Shown piece by piece: positions 48,307-55,367 of a DNA stretch of 64,000 nt (positions are counted from its first letter, which is position 1; every line of letters starts with the position of its first letter). Position numbers and translations under genes: made by a program. The stretch comes from Sphingomonas endophytica (lineage in GTDB: Bacteria; Pseudomonadota; Alphaproteobacteria; Sphingomonadales; Sphingomonadaceae): positions 62,001 to 126,000 of the forward strand of contig NZ_LDTB01000008.1 in the NCBI RefSeq assembly GCF_001476895.1, written 5' to 3'. The notes under the pieces are model-generated. The model was not told where the DNA came from. It did not search any database and saw only the letters and a program-made list of their open reading frames with translations.

Positions 48307-48645
48307 ATGCTTCGCCATGTCGTGATCGCCGCCGCCGTGCTGCTGCCGTTGTCGGCCTGCGGCTCCCGGGCCAGCGAGGAGCCGGCCACCACGACCAACA
48401 ATAGCGGGGACTATATCGCCAAGGTCGAGCAGCTGAACGAGAAGGAGCGCAACGCGGTGCTCTTCCGTGCGCTCAGCGATGCGGGACGCCCCTGTCAGGG
48501 CGTGAAGCGCTCCGTCCCGACCCAGGCGGTCGGCGGACGCCCCGCGTGGGTCGCGACGTGCGAGGATGGACGCCCGTGGGTGGTCACGCTCGACAATAAC
48601 GGCATGGCGACCGTCGTCACGGTCGCACCGAACAGCGGCGGCTGA
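48307..48645 (+). CDS. Small lipoprotein, unknown function
   Basis: 112 residues: MLRHVVIAAAVLLPLSACG is a lipoprotein signal with lipobox LSAC. The mature part has two cysteines (GRPCQGV, WVATCEDG) that may form a disulphide, and no family I recognise by name. CAGGAGAGCC before the ATG is a good ribosome-binding site; a GTG three bases upstream is in frame. Similar short lipoproteins are common in sphingomonads. Confidence 0.72.
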   Translation: MLRHVVIAAAVLLPLSACGSRASEEPATTTNNSGDYIAKVEQLNEKERNAVLFRALSDAGRPCQGVKRSVPTQAVGGRPAWVATCEDGRPWVVTLDNNGMATVVTVAPNSGG

Positions 48646-48768
48646 TCCGCCAGCATCGATCCGGAGTGCTGACGGTGCGGAAATGAGCGATCGGCCGGCG
48701 CTCGTCCGCGCCTTCCCCGCGTGCACGTCGCCGTTGCTCGTTGCGGCGCGGCGTCGTACCCCGGCGGC

Positions 48769-49551
48769 ATGTCTCGCTGGCTGATCCTTTCGCTCGCGCT
48801 GCTGGCCGGTTCGGCCGCCGCCACGCCCCCGCAGGCCGCGCCGGCCGTCGCGCGCCCGCCCGCTCCCGTCGTACCGGTGGTGGTCCGTCGCTTCCCGCAC
48901 GATCCCGAGGCCTTCACTGAAGGATTGATCTGGGACCGGGACGCGCTGGTCGAAAGCGTCGGCCTGGAAGGCAGGTCGGACGTGCGGCGTGTCGATCTGG
49001 CCAGCGGCAAGGTCCGCCTGCGTCGGACGATCCCGGCGGCGCAGTTCGGTGAGGGACTGGCGGCGTGGAAGGGCACGCTGGTCAGCCTGACCTGGCATGA
49101 CGGTATCGCGCATCGCTGGGCGTCGTCGACGCTCAAACCCCTGGGCACGCTGCGCTATGCGGGGGAGGGCTGGGGACTCACCTCGGATGCTACGTCGTTG
49201 ATCCGCTCCGACGGCAGCGCGCGGCTGACCTTTCACGATCCGGCGACGATGAAGGTGCGGCGGACCGTTACCGTCACCTTCGGGGGGCGGCCGCTCGATC
49301 AGCTCAACGAGCTGGAGATGGTCGACGGGGCGATACTCGCCAATGTCTGGCACCAGCCCTTCATCGTCCGCATCGATCCCGCCACGGGCATCGTGACCCG
49401 TGTCATCGACCTGCGTCCGATCGTCGCGGAGATCGGCGCGCGCGATCCTGAGGCCGTCGCCAACGGCATCGCCTGGGATGCGAAGGCGCGGCGGCTGTTC
49501 GTCACCGGCAAACGCTGGCAGACGCTGTTCGAGATCCGCCTGCCGCGCTGA
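48769..49551 (+). CDS. Glutaminyl-peptide cyclotransferase (plant/bacterial type), secreted
   Basis: 260 residues with a signal peptide (MSRWLILSLALLAGSAAATP). The five-bladed propeller family of QC enzymes is recognised by RRFPHDPEAFTEGLIWD, LVESVGLEGRSDVRRVDL, FGEGLAAWKGTLVSLTW and NELEMVDGAILANVWHQPFIVRIDP. It converts N-terminal glutamine of peptides to pyroglutamate outside the cytoplasm. The start at 48769 is chosen to give the signal peptide; an upstream ATG (48721) would bury it. Confidence 0.9.
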   Translation: MSRWLILSLALLAGSAAATPPQAAPAVARPPAPVVPVVVRRFPHDPEAFTEGLIWDRDALVESVGLEGRSDVRRVDLASGKVRLRRTIPAAQFGEGLAAWKGTLVSLTWHDGIAHRWASSTLKPLGTLRYAGEGWGLTSDATSLIRSDGSARLTFHDPATMKVRRTVTVTFGGRPLDQLNELEMVDGAILANVWHQPFIVRIDPATGIVTRVIDLRPIVAEIGARDPEAVANGIAWDAKARRLFVTGKRWQTLFEIRLPR

Positions 49552-49597
49552 CGGAAGATATATCGGTTGTTGCGGAGGAGCCGTCAGGCGGGGTCGC

Positions 49598-49732
49598 TCA
49601 TCGCAGCAGCATCTCCCCGATGTAGATCACCGCATCGGCGGCCAGTTGCGCGCCCAGCACCGCCGCGGTGAACATCGCTGCCAGTCCGGCGGCGACCATC
49701 CCATGATGTCCGATGTTCCTGATCGTGGTCAT
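49598..49732 (-). CDS. Small membrane protein (44 aa), hypothetical
   Basis: 44 residues (MTTIRNIGHHGMVAAGLAAM and onward) with one hydrophobic segment (residues ~12-40, MVAAGLAAMFTAAVLGAQLA). A very strong ribosome-binding site, GGAGAGGA, lies six bases before the ATG. I know no family. It lies between the glutaminyl cyclase and amtB genes, with the amtB terminator upstream of it. Confidence 0.55.
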   Translation of the reverse strand: MTTIRNIGHHGMVAAGLAAMFTAAVLGAQLAADAVIYIGEMLLR

Positions 49733-49851
49733 GACCCATCCTCTCCTCGTTCCGGAGTCGGGGTCTCGATCGTTCGGGCTCTCCCGACCTGTCCAGGATA
49801 TATCCCTTTTCGGGACGTTCGTCATCATGCGGCGCAGCATCGGTGCAGCAA

Positions 49852-49886
49852 TAAAAAACGGCCCGGAGCGTTTCCGCGCCGGGCCG
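49852..49886 (-). terminator. Rho-independent terminator of amtB
   Basis: On the minus strand the stem CGGCCCGG / CCGGGCCG with a 12-nt loop is followed by TTTTTTAT. It is about 68 bases downstream of the amtB stop and ends the glnK-amtB transcript. Confidence 0.85.
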
Positions 49887-49953
49887 AGTGCGTCCGCAGG
49901 AGGAACATCGGTGGCGGGGTGGCGGCGACCATCGTCGCCACCCCGCGAATTCG

Positions 49954-51375
49954 TCAGTAATTGTAGGCGCGTTCGCCATGCTCGTTGATGTCGAGACCTT
50001 CGACCTCGACCTCAAGCGACGGGCGCAGACCCATGGTGGCCTTGATCCCGTAGAACAGCACCGCCGAGACGCCGCCCGACAGGCCGAGCGTCAGCACCAC
50101 CGCCTTGATCTGCGTCACGATCTGCGCGGCCATGTCATATTCGCCGGCGACCGACGGGAACTTGGTATAGTCGATCCAGCCCTGGCCACCCAGCGACGGC
50201 GCGGCGACGATCGCGGTGCCGATCGCGCCGATGATCCCGCCGACGCAGTGGACGCCGAACACGTCGAGCGTGTCGTCATAGCCCAGCTTGTTCTTCACCG
50301 TGGTGACGAAGAAGAAGCAGACCGCGCTGGCGACGAAGCCGAGGATGATCGAGGTCATCGGTGCCGCGAACCCGGCCGCCGGGGTGATCGCGACGAGGCC
50401 GGCGACCGCCCCCGACACGCCGCCCAGCAGCGACGGCTTCTTGTGGACGATCTGTTCGATCACCGCCCAGGCGACCGCCGCGGCGGCGGTGGCGACGAAG
50501 GTGTTCACGAACGCCAGCGCGGCGGCGCCGTTCGCTTCCAGGTTGGAGCCCGCGTTGAACCCGAACCAGCCGACCCACAGCAGCGAGGCGCCGATCATGG
50601 TCATGGTCAGCGAGTGCGGCGGCATCGGCTCCGACTTGTAGCCGTGGCGCTTGCCGATGATGAGGCAGCCGACCAGACCCGCGATCCCCGCATTGATGTG
50701 GACGACGGTGCCGCCCGCGAAGTCCAGCGCGCCCCAGCCGTACAGCAGCCCGGCGTCGGTCGGTGCATCGGCCAGATAGTCCGGGCCCGCCCAGTACCAG
50801 ACCATGTGCGCCATCGGGAAATAGACGATGGTGAGCCACAGGACCACGAACACCAGCAGCGGCGTGAACTTCACGCGTTCCGCGAACGCGCCGACGATCA
50901 GCGCGGGCGTGATGCACGCGAAGGTCATCTGGAACGCGATGAAGGCGTATTCGGGGATATAGACGTTGTTCGAGAAGGTCGCGGCCACGGACGACGGGCC
51001 GACACCCTTCAGGAACAGCTTCGAGAAGCCGCCGACGAAGGCGTTGCCGCTGGTGAAGGCCATCGAATAGCCCCAGCAGACCCAGACCAGGCTGGCGACC
51101 GAGACGATCATCAGCACCTGCATCAGCACGCTGAGCATGTTCTTGGTGCGGACGAGCCCGCCGTAGAACAGCGCGAGACCCGGGATCGACATCAGCAGCA
51201 CCAGCGCCGCCGAGATCAGCATCCACGACGTATCGCCCTTGTTGACCATCGTCGCCGCCAGATCGGCGGCGGGCGCGCGGGCGGGGCCGGCGGCCTGCGC
51301 CAGCGCGGGCGCGGCGGTCATCAGCGTGGCGAACAGCGCCCCCGCGCCGCCCGCGACTTTTCGAGAAAGCGTCAT
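49954..51375 (-). CDS. amtB: Ammonium transporter AmtB
   Basis: 473 residues with an N-terminal signal-like segment (MTLSRKVAGGAGALFATLM, ALAQA) and eleven membrane helices. GGTVVHINAGIAGLVG and DVFGVHCVGGIIGAIG carry the twin histidines of the Amt pore; DTSWMLISAALVLLMSIPGLALFYGGLVR is the classical first helix. The start is the ATG at 51375 with GGGGGAG before it. It lies 12 bp downstream of glnK in a joint operon, so uptake is gated by the PII protein and driven by a sigma-54 promoter upstream. Confidence 0.95.
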   Translation of the reverse strand: MTLSRKVAGGAGALFATLMTAAPALAQAAGPARAPAADLAATMVNKGDTSWMLISAALVLLMSIPGLALFYGGLVRTKNMLSVLMQVLMIVSVASLVWVCWGYSMAFTSGNAFVGGFSKLFLKGVGPSSVAATFSNNVYIPEYAFIAFQMTFACITPALIVGAFAERVKFTPLLVFVVLWLTIVYFPMAHMVWYWAGPDYLADAPTDAGLLYGWGALDFAGGTVVHINAGIAGLVGCLIIGKRHGYKSEPMPPHSLTMTMIGASLLWVGWFGFNAGSNLEANGAAALAFVNTFVATAAAAVAWAVIEQIVHKKPSLLGGVSGAVAGLVAITPAAGFAAPMTSIILGFVASAVCFFFVTTVKNKLGYDDTLDVFGVHCVGGIIGAIGTAIVAAPSLGGQGWIDYTKFPSVAGEYDMAAQIVTQIKAVVLTLGLSGGVSAVLFYGIKATMGLRPSLEVEVEGLDINEHGERAYNY

Positions 51376-51386
51376 CAACTCCCCCC

Positions 51387-51725
51387 TCACAATGCGGTAT
51401 CGTCGGTTTCGCCGGTGCGGATGCGCACCGCCTGCCCGACGTCGAGCACGAAGATCTTGCCGTCGCCGATCGCGCCGGTGTTCGCGGCGGCCTGGATCGC
51501 CTCGACCACGCGGTCGGCGATATCGGCGGCACAGACGACCTCGATCTTGATCTTGGGCACCATGTTGGTGCTGTATTCGGCGCCGCGGTAGATTTCGGTC
51601 TGGCCCTTCTGGCGACCGAACCCCTTAACCTCCGACACCGTCATCCCGGCCACACCGACGGTGGTCAGCGCCTCGCGCACCTCGTCGAGCTTGAACGGTT
51701 TGATGATGGCTATGACCAGCTTCAT
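51387..51725 (-). CDS. glnK: Nitrogen regulatory PII protein GlnK
   Basis: 112-residue trimeric sensor of 2-oxoglutarate and ATP/ADP. MKLVIAIIKPFKLDEVREAL is the typical start, and the T-loop carries GQTEIYRGAEY with Tyr51, the uridylylation site. KIKIEVVCAAD and GKIFVLDVGQAVRIRTGE follow. Because it precedes amtB and is under a -24/-12 promoter, I call it GlnK rather than GlnB. Confidence 0.94.
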   Translation of the reverse strand: MKLVIAIIKPFKLDEVREALTTVGVAGMTVSEVKGFGRQKGQTEIYRGAEYSTNMVPKIKIEVVCAADIADRVVEAIQAAANTGAIGDGKIFVLDVGQAVRIRTGETDDTAL

Positions 51726-51760
51726 CGCGCCCCCTTTGCGTTTGTCCGCTGGAGCGCGTC

Positions 51761-51775
51761 GCAAAGGCCGTGCCA
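51761..51775 (-). promoter_or_regulatory. Sigma-54 promoter of glnK-amtB
   Basis: On the minus strand TGGCACGGCCTTTGC is a perfect match to the -24/-12 consensus TGGCACG-N4-TTGC. The predicted start is about 12 bases downstream, leaving a ~24-nt leader before the glnK ATG. rpoN lies about 19 kb away in the same window. Confidence 0.9.
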
Positions 51776-51855
51776 GTTGCCCGCCCAGAGACGCGGACCG
51801 GAAAAGTTCCTAACGGGCGTTAATTTTTGTGCAGCGCGGCAGGCGTGCCTGTTTT

Positions 51856-52056
51856 TCAGGCAGTGCCGACGATCGCCCGCGCCTCCGCCAGATCCAGCTC
51901 ATCCACCATCACGCGCACCGGGATCAGCAGCCAGCTTCCGTCGGCGATGCTCGCGCCGCCGTCGAAGGCGAGCGCCGCGATTCCCTCGCTTTCCAGCCGC
52001 GCGACGAGGATGCTGGCCAGATTGCGATCGTACCGCCCGACTTCGACCAGCGCCAT
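51856..52056 (-). CDS. DUF2007-like putative signal-transducing protein
   Basis: 66 residues (MALVEVGRYDRNLASILVAR and onward). The short ferredoxin-like fold with L-x-x-E-G-I-x-A (RLESEGIAALAFDGG) and the closing VMVDELDLAEARAIV matches the PII-like DUF2007 family, proposed to transduce signals but with no proven function. It shares one base with the stop of the PNPOx-like gene upstream. Confidence 0.75.
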   Translation of the reverse strand: MALVEVGRYDRNLASILVARLESEGIAALAFDGGASIADGSWLLIPVRVMVDELDLAEARAIVGTA

Positions 52057-52607
52057 CAGGCGGGCGCCCGTGTGGGGTTGCGGACCGGCAGACCGTCGAT
52101 GCTCCGCGTGCGAACCGCATATTTGCCGAAGCGCGTCGTGTCGCTGGTGCCGGCATGATATTTGTTGAGCGTCTCGCGCTCCCGCTCGAACGCCATGTAC
52201 GGCACGCCCCATCCGCACGACGTCTGCACCTGCTGCACGTCGATCACGAAGATCTGCCGCGTGCCGGGCAGCAGGGTGAAGCGCGCGGCCAGCGCGTCCC
52301 ATCCGTCATCCTGCGGCAGCACGGGACGCCCGCGCCCATAGATGCGGAAGATCAGCGCCGGATTGTCGAAGGCGCAGAACATGATCGTGATCCGCCCGTC
52401 CGCCAGCAGATGCGCGTTGGTCTCGTTCCCCGATCCCGCGACATCCAGATAGGCGACGGTCGCGTCGTCCAGCACCCGGAAACTGTCCATCCCCTTGGGA
52501 CTGAGATTGATCCGGGCATCGGCGGCGGCGGTCGCGACGAAGAACACCGGCTGCTTCACCACAAAGGCGCGATGCGCCTCGGTCAGCGCGGGGAAGAACT
52601 CGGCCAT
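52056..52607 (-). CDS. Pyridoxamine 5'-phosphate oxidase family protein
   Basis: 183 residues, FMN-binding split-barrel fold. MAEFFPALTEAHRAFVVKQPVFFVATAAADARINLSPKG is the family start, and SFRVLDDATVAYLDVAGSGNETNAHLLADGRITIMF the core. It is probably a flavin or haem-binding oxidoreductase, not a true PdxH (which has a longer C-terminus). GGAGC precedes the ATG. It is divergent from ccdA, and the gap holds a palindrome. Confidence 0.82.
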   Translation of the reverse strand: MAEFFPALTEAHRAFVVKQPVFFVATAAADARINLSPKGMDSFRVLDDATVAYLDVAGSGNETNAHLLADGRITIMFCAFDNPALIFRIYGRGRPVLPQDDGWDALAARFTLLPGTRQIFVIDVQQVQTSCGWGVPYMAFERERETLNKYHAGTSDTTRFGKYAVRTRSIDGLPVRNPTRAPA

Positions 52608-52627
52608 CGGCGATGCTCCACATTGAC

Positions 52628-52644
52628 GCGCATGGGGCATGCGC
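52628..52644. promoter_or_regulatory. Candidate CcdA operator
   Basis: GCGCATGGGGCATGCGC has perfect 7-bp arms around a 3-nt spacer, 13 nt before the ccdA ATG and 20 nt before the divergent PNPOx start. Antitoxins of this ribbon-helix-helix type usually bind such palindromes to repress their own operon. Confidence 0.55.
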
Positions 52645-52657
52645 ATAGCTTGCGAGC

Positions 52658-52903
52658 ATGAAGCACGATCCGATCGTCTCCGGCAAGCGCAAGTCGGTCA
52701 ATCTATCGCTGGATACCGGCGTGGTGGCGTATGCGCGGGAGCAGGGGCTCAACCTGTCGCAAGTGACGGAGGTAGCGCTGCGCAAGGCGGCCAAAGCTGC
52801 GTCCGATGAGGCGTGGCAGGAAGAGAACCGCGACTGGATCGAAGCGCATCGACGCTGGGTCGAGGAGAATGAGCTGCCGCTCGAGAAATACCGGATGTTC
52901 TGA
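52658..52903 (+). CDS. ccdA: Antitoxin CcdA
   Basis: 81 residues. The N-terminal ribbon-helix-helix (KRKSVNLSLDTGVVAYAREQGLNLSQVTEVALRKA) binds operator DNA, and the C-terminal unstructured tail (WQEENRDWIEAHRRWVEENELPLEKYRMF) wraps CcdB. The tail pattern W-x-x-EN-x-D matches chromosomal CcdA homologues. The stop shares one base with the ccdB start, so the pair is co-translated. Proteolysis of CcdA is what frees the toxin. Confidence 0.9.
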   Translation: MKHDPIVSGKRKSVNLSLDTGVVAYAREQGLNLSQVTEVALRKAAKAASDEAWQEENRDWIEAHRRWVEENELPLEKYRMF

Positions 52904-53199
52904 TGGCGCGGTTCGACGTCTACCGCCTGCGCGACGGTTCGATGGTGGTCGACTGTCAGGCGGATTTCCTGAAAGACATCGGCACCCGCTTTGTTCTCCC
53001 GCTGCTGCCGCGTGGCGAAGGGCCGGGACCGAATGCGCGCGTCAATCCGGAGTTCGAGGTGGAAGGCGAGCGGCTGGTCCTGGTCGCTCAACTCGCCGCC
53101 ACCATCCGTACCACCGAACTGCGAACCCGCGTCACCTCATTGGCGGATCAGGAATATCGCATCATCGGCGCCATCGACGTGCTGATCGGGACGGCTTAG
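52903..53199 (+). CDS. ccdB: Toxin CcdB (gyrase poison family)
   Basis: 98 residues. MARFDVYRLRDGSMVVDCQADFLKD and TRFVLPLLPR match the VDVQSDIIDT-RRMVIPL core of F-plasmid CcdB. The conserved C-terminal helix is IIGAIDVLIGTA. In F CcdB the last three residues are Trp-Gly-Ile and are essential for gyrase poisoning; here the end is Gly-Thr-Ala and Trp is absent. Toxicity is therefore uncertain. It converges with tldD and the reading frames overlap by 4 nt. Confidence 0.88.
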   Translation: MARFDVYRLRDGSMVVDCQADFLKDIGTRFVLPLLPRGEGPGPNARVNPEFEVEGERLVLVAQLAATIRTTELRTRVTSLADQEYRIIGAIDVLIGTA

Positions 53200-54611
53200 G
53201 ACGTCCCGCCCACCGTCAGCCCGTCGATCAGCAGCGTCGGCTGGCCGACCCCGGCCGGGACGCTCTGCCCGCCCTTGCCGCAGATGCCGATCCCTTCGTC
53301 CAGCGCGAAGTCGTGGCCGACGCCCAGCACCTTTGTCAGCACGCTCGGCCCGTCGCCAATCAGCGTCGCACCCTTGATCGGCGCGCCGATCTTGCCGTCC
53401 TCGATCCTGTACGCCTCGGTGCAGGAGAAGGTGAACTTGCCCGACACGATATCGACCTGCCCGCCGCCGAACGACTTGGCGAAGATGCCCTTCCTCACAC
53501 GGCTCAGCAACTCGGCGGGATCGTCGCGCCCGGCCTTCATGAAGGTGTTGGTCATCCGCGGCATCGGCGCGTGGGCGAAGCTCTCGCGCCGCCCGTTGCC
53601 GGTCGGCTCCACCCCCATCAGTCGCGCGTTGAGCCGGTCCTGCATATAGCCCTTCAGGATACCGTCCTCGATCAGGATCGTCTCCGATGTCGGCGTGCCC
53701 TCGTCATCGATCGTCAGCGACCCGCGCCGGTCGGCGATCGAGCCGTCGTCGACGATCGTCACGCCGGGCGCCGCGACGCGCTCGCCGATCCGCCCCGAAA
53801 AGGCCGACGTGCCCTTGCGGTTGAAATCGCCCTCCAGCCCGTGCCCGATCGCCTCGTGCAGCAGCACGCCGGGCCATCCCGAGCCGAGCAGCACCGTCAT
53901 CTCGCCGGCCGGCGCATCGACCGCCTCCAGATTGACCAAAGCCTGCGCCAGCGCCTCGTCGATCGCGCGCTCCTGCACCGCCGGGTCGAACAGCCGGTCG
54001 TAGAGATAGCGGCCGCCGATCCCGAACGAGCCCGTCTCGCGGCGCCCGTTCGCCTCCGCGACGATCGACACGTTCAGCCGCACCAGCGGGCGGGCGTCGG
54101 TCGCGATGAAACCGTCGGCGCGCACCACCTCGACGACGCTCCACGTCCCGGACAGACTGACCGACACCTGCGCGACACGCGGATCGCGCGCGCGTGCGGC
54201 GGCGTCGATCGACTGACACAAATTCACCTTGTCCGCGAACGGCACCAGATCGAGCGGATCGGCATCGGTATAGAGCCGGTGGTTGGTCCGTCCTGGCGCG
54301 GCGGCCTTCGCGCCCGTGGACGGATCGATCAGCGCCATCGTCTCGCCCGCGCGCCGGATCGCCGCCTCGCTGAGTTCATTGGCGTGCGCGAAGGCGGTCA
54401 TCTCGCCCGACACCGCGCGCAGGCCGAAGCCGGCGGTCGTGTCGTAACTGGCGGTCTTCAGCCGCCCGTCGTCGAAGCCGAATGCCTCCGCCTTGCGATA
54501 TTGCAGGAACAGTTCGCCGTCATCGGCGCGTGCCAGAATGTCGGCGGTCAGTCGCTGCGCGGCGGCGGGATCGAGCGTGTCGCGGTACAGGAAGGAACGG
54601 GGATCGGTCAT
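53196..54611 (-). CDS. tldD: Metalloprotease TldD
   Basis: Works as a TldD/TldE heterodimer that digests small unfolded peptides. 471 residues. The zinc motif LLHEAIGHGLEGDF near residue 254 (HExxxH) and a C-terminal cysteine in GIGICGKGGQSVPAG, which is a zinc ligand in E. coli TldD, are both intact. The start is the ATG at 54611 (MTDPRSFLYRD). It converges on ccdB with a 4-nt overlap. In E. coli TldD/TldE are implicated in microcin B17 maturation and in CcdA degradation. tldE (pmbA) is not in the window. Confidence 0.94.
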   Translation of the reverse strand: MTDPRSFLYRDTLDPAAAQRLTADILARADDGELFLQYRKAEAFGFDDGRLKTASYDTTAGFGLRAVSGEMTAFAHANELSEAAIRRAGETMALIDPSTGAKAAAPGRTNHRLYTDADPLDLVPFADKVNLCQSIDAAARARDPRVAQVSVSLSGTWSVVEVVRADGFIATDARPLVRLNVSIVAEANGRRETGSFGIGGRYLYDRLFDPAVQERAIDEALAQALVNLEAVDAPAGEMTVLLGSGWPGVLLHEAIGHGLEGDFNRKGTSAFSGRIGERVAAPGVTIVDDGSIADRRGSLTIDDEGTPTSETILIEDGILKGYMQDRLNARLMGVEPTGNGRRESFAHAPMPRMTNTFMKAGRDDPAELLSRVRKGIFAKSFGGGQVDIVSGKFTFSCTEAYRIEDGKIGAPIKGATLIGDGPSVLTKVLGVGHDFALDEGIGICGKGGQSVPAGVGQPTLLIDGLTVGGTS

Positions 54612-54655
54612 GGCGCCAAGATAGGCGCGACCCCCGCCCGATACCACTGCGGGGA

Positions 54656-54892
54656 TTATTGCGGGCTGGCGCCCTCGGAAATGTCGGGCAGCTTGCCATG
54701 ATCGGTACCGTCCGCCGGGCCGCCGATCAGCACGAAGCGCCGGTCGCAATAGCCGCAATCGACATAGCCATGCTCGTCGATCTGCAGCCAGACGCGCGGA
54801 TGGCCGAGCGCCGCGCCGCCGGGAATGTCGGTCGCGCCGTCACAGGCGACGCGAGGTTGCGAGACACGGACGAGTTCGGGCGGAGCAATCAT
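54656..54892 (-). CDS. Zinc-finger (zf-CHCC) domain protein
   Basis: 78 residues. Cys17, His31, Cys46 and Cys49 (in ACDG, GHPRVWLQID and DCGYCDRRF) form the CHCC zinc site of the family related to mitochondrial complex I subunit NDUFS6. Such short alphaproteobacterial proteins may be complex I accessory factors. It lies 44 bp upstream of tldD on the same strand. Confidence 0.85.
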   Translation of the reverse strand: MIAPPELVRVSQPRVACDGATDIPGGAALGHPRVWLQIDEHGYVDCGYCDRRFVLIGGPADGTDHGKLPDISEGASPQ

Positions 54893-54967
54893 GCCCGCCA
54901 ATTAGCAAGCGGTGACGGAGGCGACAACCGGCTAGCTGCGTCGTCTCGGTTGCCTTAATATGGCGCG

Positions 54968-55357
54968 GTGCGGCGGGATGGGTTCGTCACGGTGGCGCTG
55001 GGCCTGTATGCCGTCTGCTTTGCCGGGGGCGCCTTCAATCATGCGCGGGATTTCCTCGGGCATGGTCCGCGCCCCTATGCCGCCGCACCCCTGCCACTCG
55101 AAGTGTTCTGGTCCGCGTTGCTGCCGCTCGACGTGGCTGTCGTGATCCTGTTGTGCTGCGGTCGTCGTCGTGCCGGTCTTTTGCTGGCCGCCGCGATCAT
55201 GGTCGTGGATGTGGCGGCGAACAGCTACGCGGTTCGGACATACGGTTGGGATTTCAGTACCGCCCTGCAACTTCAGTCGCTGTTCCTGGGGTTTGTCCTC
55301 GGCTCGCTGCCATTCCTCTGGTCGCGGGGACTTGGCCGCCCGTCGCGAAAGGCCTAA
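54968..55357 (+). CDS. Four-helix membrane protein, unknown function
   Basis: 129 residues starting at GTG (54968). Four hydrophobic segments are seen at about residues 5-25, 42-62, 66-86 and 100-120. No family is recognised. It lies 10 bp upstream of an ABC ATPase gene in the same direction but is too small to be its permease. The GTG start is uncertain because I see no strong ribosome-binding site. Confidence 0.65.
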   Translation: MRRDGFVTVALGLYAVCFAGGAFNHARDFLGHGPRPYAAAPLPLEVFWSALLPLDVAVVILLCCGRRRAGLLLAAAIMVVDVAANSYAVRTYGWDFSTALQLQSLFLGFVLGSLPFLWSRGLGRPSRKA

Positions 55358-55367
55358 CCGGAGCGCC

